From: Pectobacterium cacticida
GTDB lineage: Bacteria > Pseudomonadota > Gammaproteobacteria > Enterobacterales > Enterobacteriaceae
DNA: 64,000 bases
Assembly: GCF_036885195.1 (NCBI RefSeq)
Contig: NZ_CP133656.1
Location: 3,596,001-3,660,000, forward strand
Direction: 5' to 3'
Shown one piece after another: positions 7,934-15,732 of the stretch (position 1 is its first letter; each line of letters starts with the position of its first letter). The notes under the pieces are model-generated. The model saw nothing but the letters and a program-made list of their open reading frames with translations, did not search any database and was not told the DNA's origin. The translations under genes were made by a program, and so were the position numbers.

Positions 7934-9340
7934 TTATTCAACGTTGAGTGCGGCGAGCTTACGTGTCTGAATTCTTTGATAGCCGGCGTATATGACCAAT
8001 AACCAAAGAGGAATCAACCAGACTGAAATACGCATCTCAGGGGTCAATGCCATCACGGCGAGGAGCGCGAGAATAAACACGATGCATAAGTAGTTAGTCA
8101 GAGGAAATAATGGCGACTTGTAGATTGTCGACTTACGGGCAGCCTGCTTGGCGCGCCTGAATTTTAAGTGAGTGTAACTTGTCAACATCCAGTTGAGCAC
8201 AGTCGCTGCGACAACCAGAGACATCAACATACCTAGCGTGCCATTGGGCGAAAGCCAATTGAGCAACACCGCCACTCCCGTAACAGCAGCCGTCACCAAC
8301 AGCGCATTCACTGGCATATTGTGACCATTGAGCTTTAGGAGCGCAGACGGTGCGTTCTTTTGGCTGGCCATCGCATGTAGCTGCCTGACGGTACAATAAA
8401 CGCTACCGTTATATACAGAGAGTGCGGCGGTTAAGACCACAACGTTCAGAAGATGCGCCGCAACGGTGACATCCAGTTGCTGTAAAATCATGACAAAGGG
8501 GCTAACGCTATATGGATCACCGCCAGCAGACATCGACGCGACGAGCGTATCCCATGGGCTCAGCGCCAAGAGAACAGCCAATGCCGCAATGTAGAAAATA
8601 CCAATACGATAGAGGACTCGATTAATCGCTACTGGGATGGTCTTCTCTGGATCCTTTGCTTCGCCAGCAGTAAACCCGATCATTTCCAACCCGCCGAATG
8701 CGAACATAATGAGTGGAATAGCCATGACTAATCCACTGACGCCGTTGGGGAAGAAACCACCGTGGCGCCAAAGATTACTGACTGCCGCGCCTTCAGCGGG
8801 ATGGGGGCCGAAAAGTAACCAACCACCAAGACCAATCATCATGATGACAGCCACGACTTTAATTGTCGAAAACCAAAACTCCGCCTCACCGAACATCTTA
8901 ACGTTGAGTAAGTTCAAACCATTTATCAGCAGAAAGAAAAATCCAGCGCAGGCCCAGCTTGGAATATCCGGCCACCAGAACTGAATATATTTACCGACGG
9001 CGGTAAGTTCAGCCATGCCTACCAGAATATAAACAGCTGTATAATTCCAGCCCGTCAAATAACCTAAAAACCCCCCACAGTATTTATTAGCAAAATGACT
9101 TAGCGATCCCGATACAGGTTCATCTACCAGCATCTCCCCCAACTGACGCATAATAAGAAAGGCGACAATGCCTGCCAGAGCATAGCCGATAAGAAGACTG
9201 GGCCCCGCCAGTTTCATCACGCCAGCACTTCCAAGAAACAGCCCTGTGCCAATCGCGCCGCCCAAACCAATCATTTGGATATGGCGGTTTGATAAACCTC
9301 GCGCCAACGCATGGTCTGGCTCATTAGCTCTGCTCATCAT
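7934..9340 (-). CDS. Aromatic amino acid permease (PheP/AroP-like, APC superfamily)
   Basis: 468 aa from the ATG at 9340, which is doubled (ATGATG) and preceded by AGGGAG. About 12 membrane segments. The start of helix 1 reads HIQMIGLGGAIGTGLFLGSA, the amino-acid-binding unwound helix of the APC family, and IMRQLGEMLVDEPVSGS and FSFGGLE-like FAFGGLEMIG are shared with PheP and AroP. It imports an amino acid with protons across the inner membrane; aromatic substrates are inferred from PheP/AroP resemblance and the TyrB-like neighbour. Its stop is 19 bp before the ThDP-enzyme start, so it is first gene of a three-gene operon. Confidence 0.88.
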   Translation of the reverse strand: MMSRANEPDHALARGLSNRHIQMIGLGGAIGTGLFLGSAGVMKLAGPSLLIGYALAGIVAFLIMRQLGEMLVDEPVSGSLSHFANKYCGGFLGYLTGWNYTAVYILVGMAELTAVGKYIQFWWPDIPSWACAGFFFLLINGLNLLNVKMFGEAEFWFSTIKVVAVIMMIGLGGWLLFGPHPAEGAAVSNLWRHGGFFPNGVSGLVMAIPLIMFAFGGLEMIGFTAGEAKDPEKTIPVAINRVLYRIGIFYIAALAVLLALSPWDTLVASMSAGGDPYSVSPFVMILQQLDVTVAAHLLNVVVLTAALSVYNGSVYCTVRQLHAMASQKNAPSALLKLNGHNMPVNALLVTAAVTGVAVLLNWLSPNGTLGMLMSLVVAATVLNWMLTSYTHLKFRRAKQAARKSTIYKSPLFPLTNYLCIVFILALLAVMALTPEMRISVWLIPLWLLVIYAGYQRIQTRKLAALNVE

Positions 9341-9533
9341 TACTCTCCCTATGTTATTTCTAGCATTGTATTTACGCGACACTCGATGAGGGTTTGGCAG
9401 ATATCAATTCAGCGTGATCGTTATTTTTATAAGCATACGGATGAATATGCCCGATGCCTTTCATTGACAAACTATCACTCACCGCACTCATGCACAGTAA
9501 CGGGAAGTGAATAGCAGCTATGCAAATATTGAA

Positions 9534-10490
9534 TTAATCAGGGAGTAAATGTGGGGGATAGTTGCCGGGACTTAAAAATTGCGAACCGCGACAGTGCGAA
9601 TAGACGAACTGCCTGAACCATTTTTGTTCGGCGGAATGATGGGTACGACTGTGCCATACCACCCAGTATCGAAATAGATGATGAATGAATGCAAGCGGCC
9701 GCCAGCAAACGTCAGCCTGCTCTGCCCATTTACGCGCAATATGTTCAGGCAGCATGAGGAGCATATCGCTGCCCCCTTTTATCATGCCAAACGCAACCGA
9801 ATAATAAGGGACGGTAAGTTTTATATTGCGTTGCAAATTATGCTTACGCAGATAGGTATCCACGAAGCTGTCTTTATCTCCACCGCTGCTTATCTTCAAA
9901 TGCGGCCAGCGCATGAATTCGTCTATTGTCAGATCCTGTTCCTTCGCTAAGGGATGATGACAATGCATACAGCAAACGGCCATATCCTCGCCAATCACAC
10001 GGCCATAATAATCGGCCGGCGTGTCCTCAATCATACTGGTGGCCAGATCAATCTCGCCGCTAGACAACCAGTCAAAGCGGTTTGCCTGCCAAGGACGGAA
10101 ATCGATACTTACACCAGGCGCAATACGCGCCAGATCGTTAATCAGCTGCGGCAGAATGTACTGCGCAACATGATCTGAACCGGCCATTGAAAAGCGGCGT
10201 TTACAGGTCGCGGGTAAAAATTGTTCAGGCGTATTTATATTCTGCAACTGTTCGAGCACCATCTTGATCGGCTCAAGCAATGTAGCGCCACGTTCAGTCA
10301 GAATATATTCGCGCCCTTGTCGTACCAGTAGTGGATCGCCAAACGCCTCACGAAACTGGGCCAGATGTCGGCTCAGCGCTGGCTGGCTAGTACCAAGTTG
10401 GGCGGCGGCATGGCTTTGATTGCGAGCTTCAAGAACCGCAACCAGCGTTGCTAACTGCGAGATGCTCAGGTTACTGAAAGCGGAAGTCAT
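9534..10490 (-). CDS. LysR-family transcriptional regulator
   Basis: 318 aa. The N-terminal winged helix-turn-helix is clear (HAAAQLGTSQPALSRHLAQFREAFG, about residues 27-51, with LLVRQGREYILTERG as the wing). A LysR effector-binding domain follows, similar in outline to the NodD/Nac-type PbpC-like subgroup. It is upstream of, and on the same strand as, the permease/ThDP-enzyme/aminotransferase genes, separated by 193 bp that must hold their promoter. It is the likely regulator of that operon, although divergent placement is commoner in this family. Co-inducer unknown. Confidence 0.9.
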   Translation of the reverse strand: MTSAFSNLSISQLATLVAVLEARNQSHAAAQLGTSQPALSRHLAQFREAFGDPLLVRQGREYILTERGATLLEPIKMVLEQLQNINTPEQFLPATCKRRFSMAGSDHVAQYILPQLINDLARIAPGVSIDFRPWQANRFDWLSSGEIDLATSMIEDTPADYYGRVIGEDMAVCCMHCHHPLAKEQDLTIDEFMRWPHLKISSGGDKDSFVDTYLRKHNLQRNIKLTVPYYSVAFGMIKGGSDMLLMLPEHIARKWAEQADVCWRPLAFIHHLFRYWVVWHSRTHHSAEQKWFRQFVYSHCRGSQFLSPGNYPPHLLPD

Positions 10491-10988
10491 GGGGAAACAC
10501 TCAACTCATCTAGATAGTCATCATCGGCGGCTGAATATTGAGTACTGCAGAGACCAGTAGTTGCTATGGTCAACAACGGATTGATATCTGAGGATTACAC
10601 GGTTTCAGCACCCGTCGACTGAAGATCCCAATGGTGTAGGTAACATGCTCATAAATGCTCCTTGCTGAAGGCGAATTAAGCGCCGTTGAAGCAAGCCAGA
10701 TCGACTATATCACTCGTCCAAACCGCATAGCTATGCGGAACTGGCAACCTTAACATATGAATTTCGAATAAAAGGATGGCCTGTTTCATGCATTTTATTG
10801 GGTCAGCAGGACAGACTCATCGCCGTCGGGGATGCGGTCGTAGAAGTCGACAACCCGTGAGTTGTGGGCTTCTACGACCGCCAGATCGTATGATGACACC
10901 GGTGCGCAACCATGACTGATCCTAACACCAGCAACGCGTCGATCGGATCAGTGCGCGTTTTTCAGAAAGTGGTTCATCACGGTGTTTA
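10491..10988. other. 498-bp gap with inverted repeat and decayed frames
   Basis: No intact gene. Minus-strand frames in 10797-10985 look like worn coding sequence: one reads IDALLVLGS (about 10917-10945), a string common in sirtuin-type NAD-dependent deacetylases, then shifts; another reads VVEAHNSRVVDFYDRIPDGD up to a stop at 10797. The identity is only a suggestion. The same part holds a strong inverted repeat (10834-10881). The rest, near the LysR start, shows nothing I can name. Confidence 0.35.
10834..10881. repeat. 13-bp perfect inverted repeat
   Basis: GCGGTCGTAGAAG (10834-10846) and CTTCTACGACCGC (10869-10881) are exact reverse complements. An inner 5-bp pair (ACAAC/GTTGT) lies inside, after a 3-nt mismatch. 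There is no T-tract on either side, so it is not an obvious terminator. Function unknown. Confidence 0.8.
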
Positions 10989-11600
10989 TTAGTAGCCGAC
11001 CGTGAAGCGCTGACGCGAATGCGCGGGTTTCTCGATTTCATCAACCATAGCGACGGCGTAATCCTCGAAGGAGATGCGACTACCCTGCTCGTTCGTCAGC
11101 AACTGGTCACTACCTACGCGGAATTTACCGGTGCGTTCGCCCGGCACGAATTCGGCCGACGGCGATAGAAACACCCAGTCCAGTTCCTTTTCCTCACGCA
11201 GTGCTGCGTAAAATTCGATGCCTTTGCTGGCTTCGGGCCGGTACGCATCAGGAAAATCGGGCTGATCGAACAGGCGCTCGCCTGAGGCTACTTTTAGGCC
11301 ACCGGCACCGCCCACCACGAGATAACGTTTAACGCCAGACGCGCGCACGGTCTCGATCAGCGAGTGAGGATCCGCGTTGCGGAAATTAACAGCGCTGACC
11401 ACGGCATCATGTCCGGCGAGCAGTTTGACCAGCGTGTCCCGATCGTTGACATCGCCAGCTTTGGCCGTAACGCCAGCAAGTGCCAGGATTTTTTCCGGGT
11501 GGCGCGCGATCGCCGTGACGGTGTGTCCACGATCGGAAAGCTCCTTAACAATACGCGAGCCGACCCGCCCCGAAGCGCCAATTAATGCGATATGTGCCAT
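10989..11600 (-). CDS. NAD(P)-binding oxidoreductase, NmrA/YwnB-like
   Basis: 203 aa, single Rossmann fold of the atypical short-chain dehydrogenase type. The N terminus has the glycine motif GASGRVGSRI (residues 8-17) and the RYLVVGGAGG strand typical of NAD(P)H-binding domain proteins such as YwnB. The active-site Tyr-x3-Lys of classical SDRs is not evident, as is usual in this group, so a sensor or flavin/quinone reductase-like role is possible; the substrate is unknown. It is divergent from an HxlR regulator, an arrangement often seen for electrophile- or aldehyde-responsive pairs. An AAGGAG site precedes the ATG. Confidence 0.85.
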   Translation of the reverse strand: MAHIALIGASGRVGSRIVKELSDRGHTVTAIARHPEKILALAGVTAKAGDVNDRDTLVKLLAGHDAVVSAVNFRNADPHSLIETVRASGVKRYLVVGGAGGLKVASGERLFDQPDFPDAYRPEASKGIEFYAALREEKELDWVFLSPSAEFVPGERTGKFRVGSDQLLTNEQGSRISFEDYAVAMVDEIEKPAHSRQRFTVGY

Positions 11601-11635
11601 GTAATACTCCTTATTGAGTGAATAACCAAACCCAG

Positions 11636-11688
11636 TCTCAAAAATAGACTCTTGAGATTTGTAATGCTACAGTCGTCTTGCATCTCAA
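11636..11688. promoter_or_regulatory. Probable HxlR operator region (repeated TTGAGA/TCTCAA)
   Basis: Between the divergent oxidoreductase and HxlR genes the hexamer TCTCAA/TTGAGA occurs three times: 11636-11641, 11652-11657 (inverted) and 11683-11688. The longer pair TTGAGAT 11652-11658 and ATCTCAA 11682-11688 is a perfect inverted repeat. The position suits an autoregulated divergent promoter. Assignment to HxlR is inference. Confidence 0.5.
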
Positions 11689-11754
11689 ACAAGAAGTCAC
11701 CTAATGATGACCCAGTCATCTACACGTGACCATGAACGAACACGAGAGAAACCC

Positions 11755-12135
11755 ATGTCGACAAATCTCCCCGAACAAACCGTTACATCCAAACAGTCCT
11801 GCCCCATTCGCGATGTTCTCGACCGGATCGGCGATCAATGGAGTTTGTTAATTCTTAACGCGCTGGCGCGACGGATTATGCGTTTCAATGAGCTTCATCG
11901 AGGGATCGGTGATGTCTCGCGTCAGACGCTATCCCGCACGCTCAAGCGGCTCGAAAGCGATGGTTATGTCAGACGAACGGTCTATGCGGAAGTCCCGCCC
12001 CGAGTTGAGTACGAATTGACCGAACTCGGCAGATCGTTCCTCAATCCCATGCAGGCGTTGGTTCAGTGGGCCAAAGATAATCACCCCGCCATCTGCATGG
12101 CTCGTCAACGTTCAAGTCGAGACAACAATACGTGA
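11755..12135 (+). CDS. HxlR-family transcriptional regulator
   Basis: 126 aa from the ATG at 11755, preceded by GAGAG; the frame extends to 11704 but family members begin near here. The HxlR signature is present: Cys-Pro-Ile near the N terminus (CPIRDVLDRIGDQWSLLIL), a central winged helix (RFNELHRGIGDVSRQTLSRTL, written here in two parts RFNELHRGIG and VSRQTLSRTLKRLE), and the wing RTVYAEVPPRVEYELTELG. The conserved N-terminal cysteine is the redox or aldehyde sensor in characterised members. Divergent to the NAD(P)-binding oxidoreductase, which it likely controls. Confidence 0.9.
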   Translation: MSTNLPEQTVTSKQSCPIRDVLDRIGDQWSLLILNALARRIMRFNELHRGIGDVSRQTLSRTLKRLESDGYVRRTVYAEVPPRVEYELTELGRSFLNPMQALVQWAKDNHPAICMARQRSSRDNNT

Positions 12136-12596
12136 ACTGGTAAGTGCAACCCTGACATGTAGAGTCACAGAAACCATCGCCGAGCGCAGTCGCACGGCAA
12201 TTCACGACACATGAGCGATCCTTTACCCTTGGGGAAATTTAGTATTTTTGTCGGGGGGGCTTCACATTATTGGCATTAACGAGAAAAAATCTGAACCTCT
12301 GGCGGCCGTTGAAACCAGGAATCTGCGAACCGTTCAATTTCCGCGTTTTCCCAAACGAACACTCGTGACCCTCTTCCTATTGATTAACACACCGATATTG
12401 GCGATGTCAGCTTTGCCACAGGGCTGCTATTGCAGCCCTGGAAGCTCAGAGTTCAATTGACTCAGATATCTCCAATGCGTCATTGACCACAATGCCTGGG
12501 TAACGAACTGCACTTTCGAATTCCTTATGACCGGCAACAGTTGAATCACCCGCTGGTTCTATCAGGTCATTGCCACTTATTCACCGGTCCTGAGCG
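12136..12596. other. 461-bp gap; one hairpin, no gene
   Basis: I see no supported gene. A perfect 9-bp stem with a 4-nt loop (CAGGGCTGC 12419-12427, GCAGCCCTG 12432-12440) is present without a T-tract. A 70-codon plus-strand frame across 12248-12460 has a hydrophobic stretch but no ribosome-binding site and coding-poor composition; I do not call it. Confidence 0.5.
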
Positions 12597-13580
12597 TTAA
12601 CTCCTGGCGAAAGCCAGCAAATCAGGGTTAATTTTTTCAGGATGGGTCGCAAACATTCCATGCGGCAACCCCGGATAAGTTTTCAGGGTGCCATGCTTCA
12701 ACAATTTGACTGACTTATGCGCGGAATCATCAATGGGCACGATCTGGTCATCTTCGCCATGCATCACCAATACAGGCACGGTGATAGCTTTCAAGTCTTC
12801 CGTAAAGTCAGTTTCTGAAAAAGCAGCAATACAGTCATAATGCGCTTTGGCACCGCCAGCCATGCCCTGCCGCCACCAGTTGTTTATCAATCCCTGGATG
12901 ACTTTCGCGCCAGGGCGATTGAAGCCATAAAATGGCCCTGCTGGCACGTCGATGTAAAATTGTGCGCGGTTAGTTGCCAGAGCAGAACGGAACCCGTCAA
13001 ATACTGTTAATGGCAAACCTTGCGGATTGGCGGGGGTTCTAAGCATAATTGGGGGTACAGCCCCTATCAAAACAGCCTTTGCTACCCTGCCTTTCTCAGC
13101 ATGTGCGACATAACGAGCCACTTCGCCGCCGCCGGTAGAGTGGCCGATATGAATGGCATCCTTCAAATTCAGCGCCTTGACAAGTTCCGCCACGTCAGCT
13201 GCGTAAGTCGTCATATCGTTACCTGTATCGGTCTGATCGGAACGTCCGTGACCACGACGGTCATGAGCGATCACGCGAAAACCCTCAGATAAGAAGAACA
13301 ACATCTGATTGTCCCAGTCATCAGCACTTAACGGCCAGCCGTGGTGAAAGACGACAGGTTGTGCACTCTTCGGGCCCCAGTCTTTGTAGAAAATCCGGGT
13401 GCCATCTTTGGTAGTAATGATGCCGTTACTCATAGGGATATCTCCTGAAGATGATGATAATAATGTTATACCTTGGGCGAAGGATGAGTGAGAGAGCCCA
13501 ATACTTGCCAACAGTGTACTGCCAAGGATCAACAGGTTACGCCTTGAAATAGTTAACTTTTCAATTTCTGCGCCTGACAT
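12597..13580 (-). CDS. Alpha/beta hydrolase with Tat-like leader (haloperoxidase/arylesterase type)
   Basis: 327 aa from the ATG at 13580, which has AAGGAG at good spacing. The leader contains SRRNLLILGSTLLASIGL, a twin-arginine pair before a hydrophobic core, ending near SSFAQG, so export by Tat is plausible. The enzyme domain starts about residue 50 at MSNGIITTKDG and matches non-haem chloroperoxidase-like hydrolases. It has the oxyanion HHGWPLSADDW, nucleophile elbow GHSTGG, acid in GEDDQIVP and histidine in LPHGMF. A second in-frame ATG at 13433 coincides with the normal cytosolic start of this family and has its own AGGAG, so a leaderless form may also be made. Substrate unknown. It is divergent from a GlxA-type regulator. 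Confidence 0.88.
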   Translation of the reverse strand: MSGAEIEKLTISRRNLLILGSTLLASIGLSHSSFAQGITLLSSSSGDIPMSNGIITTKDGTRIFYKDWGPKSAQPVVFHHGWPLSADDWDNQMLFFLSEGFRVIAHDRRGHGRSDQTDTGNDMTTYAADVAELVKALNLKDAIHIGHSTGGGEVARYVAHAEKGRVAKAVLIGAVPPIMLRTPANPQGLPLTVFDGFRSALATNRAQFYIDVPAGPFYGFNRPGAKVIQGLINNWWRQGMAGGAKAHYDCIAAFSETDFTEDLKAITVPVLVMHGEDDQIVPIDDSAHKSVKLLKHGTLKTYPGLPHGMFATHPEKINPDLLAFARS

Positions 13581-13662
13581 ACGCGCTCCTTTACAGTTTT
13601 TCAGGCCATCGCAGTGATGACTTGTTGAACATATTGTCAGGCAATACCTAAGCGAATACACT

Positions 13663-13676
13663 TGTCATATATGACA
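13663..13676. promoter_or_regulatory. Operator-like palindrome between hydrolase and GlxA-type regulator
   Basis: TGTCATATATGACA is a perfect 14-bp palindrome in the 111-bp divergent gap, with a further TGACA at 13693-13697. It is a good candidate for the site controlling one or both genes. AraC-type proteins usually bind direct repeats, so the cognate factor is uncertain. Confidence 0.5.
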
Positions 13677-13691
13677 TTATGTGTGTTAAAA

Positions 13692-14687
13692 ATGACAAAT
13701 ATGAATTCTGCTAAAAGTACGGTCGTCGCCGAGATTGGCCTGTTGATTTACCGGGACTGCCAACTCGCCGCCGTTTATGGCCTGAGCGACATGTTCAGGA
13801 TAGCCGCTGATTGGGCTATGAGCATTTCCGGAGAGGAGCGCAAACTGGCAATACGCGTTTCGCATTGGCAGGTAAATGAAGGAGCTGATACGGTGGAATG
13901 TGTCTGGGACAGTCACCCAGATGAACCCCATCGCATGAGCTACCTGATTGCGCCGCCCAGTTTGGTGATGCCAGCAATGATGACCTCAATGAAGGTGCCT
14001 GCTGACTGGATGAATACACGCTACAACGAGGGCGTCACTCTATGTTCGGTCTGCGCAGGTGCATTTGTTCTGGCCGAAACCGGGTTGATTAACCACCGCC
14101 GTGCAACAACGCACTGGGCCTTTGCACAAACGTTAGCAGATCGTTTTCCAAAGATAGACGTTGTTGCGGAAAAAATGGTTATCGACGATGGCGATATTAT
14201 TACCGCCGGCGGCATTCTTGCGTGGATAGATTTGGGGCTAACGTTGATCGAGAAAATATTAGGAACGGGCACAATGCTTGCCGCCGCCCGATTTTTGCTA
14301 GTCGATCCCCCAAGGCGTGAACAAAGTTCCTATTCCGTATTTATCCCTAATTTTGAGCATGGTGACAGCAAGATTTTGCTTGTCCAACACCACCTACATG
14401 CCTGCTATGCCGAGCAGCACAGTATTGAGACAATGGCCGCACGGGTGTCCCTGTCACCACGGACCTTTCTCCGTCATTTCCAGAAAGCGACCGGATTAAG
14501 GCCAACGGATTACTTGCAACAGGTCAGGATAATGAAAGCGCGTGACGCGCTGGAGCTTACAGGGCGTCCCATCGATGCAATTGCGTGGGAAGTCGGATAC
14601 GCAGACCCTTCCGCCTTCCGCAAAATCTTCCGCAAAATTATGGGAGTAACGCCCAGCCAGTACCGCAAACGTTTTAGTACCGAATAA
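13692..14687 (+). CDS. GlxA-family AraC-type regulator with DJ-1/PfpI-like domain
   Basis: 331 aa from the ATG at 13692; another ATG at 13701 is possible and no strong ribosome-binding site decides. The N-terminal 200 residues are a class I glutamine amidotransferase-like domain with the elbow SVCAGAFVLAETGLI and ATTHWAF, as in GlxA proteins. The C-terminal AraC/XylS domain has two helix-turn-helix units (SIETMAARVSLSPRTFLRHF and AIAWEVGYADPSAFRKIF, each written within 20 residues). The effector is unknown. It is divergent from the alpha/beta hydrolase, which is its most likely target. Confidence 0.9.
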   Translation: MTNMNSAKSTVVAEIGLLIYRDCQLAAVYGLSDMFRIAADWAMSISGEERKLAIRVSHWQVNEGADTVECVWDSHPDEPHRMSYLIAPPSLVMPAMMTSMKVPADWMNTRYNEGVTLCSVCAGAFVLAETGLINHRRATTHWAFAQTLADRFPKIDVVAEKMVIDDGDIITAGGILAWIDLGLTLIEKILGTGTMLAAARFLLVDPPRREQSSYSVFIPNFEHGDSKILLVQHHLHACYAEQHSIETMAARVSLSPRTFLRHFQKATGLRPTDYLQQVRIMKARDALELTGRPIDAIAWEVGYADPSAFRKIFRKIMGVTPSQYRKRFSTE

Positions 14688-15019
14688 TTTGATGTTCTTG
14701 TTTCAATCCAGGACGGCCAGCCTGATAACCACTGGGCGAGGTTCGCCTACCGTTTATAGTGGCGCAAAATACTGTACCGAACGAAATCGACAGCGGCGTC
14801 ACTGGCAACGGCTTTGCGCCGTTTGAAGTAACGCCACTGCCTCATGGATAAATCTTGATGAGGCAGCGGACGGTTGCGCCAGCTTTCCCGCATCAAGCGG
14901 CTAGCGCGCCGCGCTGGTTGGCTCTCTAGCGGATTTCAATGGAATGGAAATCCGCTAGAGAGCGCTGAAATCCACCCGTGCAAATTATAACCATTTGTGA
15001 ATTTACGACGGGTGGGCTT
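14688..15019. other. 332-bp gap with a run of nested inverted repeats
   Basis: No gene is supported. Several exact inverted pairs lie here: GGCGCAAA 14761-14768 with TTTGCGCC 14813-14820; AGTGGCG 14758-14764 with CGCCACT 14832-14838; CTGCCTCAT 14837-14845 with ATGAGGCAG 14858-14866; and a 17-bp pair at 14921-14963. A minus-strand frame of 48 codons (14747-14893) reads protein-like but lacks a ribosome-binding site. It may be a decayed gene or a structured element between two convergent genes. Confidence 0.45.
14921..14963. repeat. 17-bp perfect inverted repeat, 9-nt loop
   Basis: GCTCTCTAGCGGATTTC (14921-14937) and GAAATCCGCTAGAGAGC (14947-14963) are exact reverse complements around AATGGAATG. 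There is no T-tract, so it is not a standard terminator. It lies between the convergent GlxA-type and Nlp-like genes. Confidence 0.88.
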
Positions 15020-15265
15020 TTACTCCGACTCCCCTGCCCCACTCTGCCCACGCCCGGTACTTGGGTAGCGCGAAGGCCAGATCTCTTCCGGGCGTTTATT
15101 CAGCGCTTCGGCGATCAGGCGCTCGCCCTTCGGCCAGTGCCGCGTCAGTGCGTTTGCTAACGTGGACGACGCCAGCCCCGCCTCTCGGGAAATCGCCGAC
15201 AATGTTGTTCCCTGCTTTCTTAAACTCGCAATAATATCCGCCGGATGCCAGTCATTACCGTCCAT
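15020..15265 (-). CDS. Ner/Nlp-like (SfsB-type) DNA-binding regulator
   Basis: 81 aa. The sequence DWHPADIIASLRKQGTTLSA and SSTLANALTRHWPKGE closely follows E. coli SfsB (Nlp) and the phage Mu Ner family: a compact helix-turn-helix protein that represses or activates by binding DNA directly. The WPSRY motif near the end is also shared. The C terminus is shorter and Gly/Ser-rich compared with SfsB. It is divergent from the first of two XRE-type regulators and may share their regulatory region. E. coli SfsB affects maltose genes; a role here is not shown. Confidence 0.85.
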   Translation of the reverse strand: MDGNDWHPADIIASLRKQGTTLSAISREAGLASSTLANALTRHWPKGERLIAEALNKRPEEIWPSRYPSTGRGQSGAGESE

Positions 15266-15370
15266 CTTCCCTTCCCCTATGCCGTTATCGCCAAATGTTC
15301 AGTATCTCTAAACAACTACGATGTTAAGTAATGCTAAACAGTAAGTCAATATCCAGCCACGGTGTTGACT

Positions 15371-15634
15371 ATGCTTCCTGTACGGCTTAAATCCGCGCGG
15401 CTTAATGCACGCCTTACTCAAGAAAAACTGGGAATACTGGCGGGAATCGAAGAGGAAACTGCGCGTTCGCGCGTCTCGCAATATGAAAACGGGATACATC
15501 GCCCGACATTTGAAACGATGTGCGCCTTTGCGAAAGTGCTGAATGTACCGGAAGGCTATTTTTATACCGTCGACGACAAATTTGCGGAAATACTACTCGA
15601 TATTTATCGCCAATATAAAACGCACACCTTCTGA
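15371..15634 (+). CDS. XRE-family helix-turn-helix regulator (copy 1)
   Basis: 87 aa from the ATG at 15371 (frame open from a GTG at 15362). Almost the whole protein is one HTH_XRE domain: RLKSARLNARLTQEKLG (helices 1-2), then an unusual GIEEETARSRVSQYENG in which the recognition helix follows a small insertion, then the VPEGYFYTVDD close. Of the lambda-repressor/SinR type but without any effector or dimerisation domain. A near-identical second copy lies 98 bp downstream. The upstream sequence holds a repeated motif shared with copy 2. No toxin gene is next to it. Confidence 0.85.
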   Translation: MLPVRLKSARLNARLTQEKLGILAGIEEETARSRVSQYENGIHRPTFETMCAFAKVLNVPEGYFYTVDDKFAEILLDIYRQYKTHTF

Positions 15635-15732
15635 TCTTTCTTGGTAAACCATGCCTGTTCAGGGACTCTAAGCAACTCATATGTAAAGCAATGCTAAACA
15701 TGGCACCACTACGGATGATTAATGGTGCCAGT

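Noticed and set aside
12248..12460. 70-codon plus-strand frame with a hydrophobic stretch
   Set aside because: No clear ribosome-binding site or homology; it may be chance.
14747..14893. 48-codon minus-strand frame
   Set aside because: Lacks a Shine-Dalgarno and lies in inverted repeats; kept only as a hint of decay.
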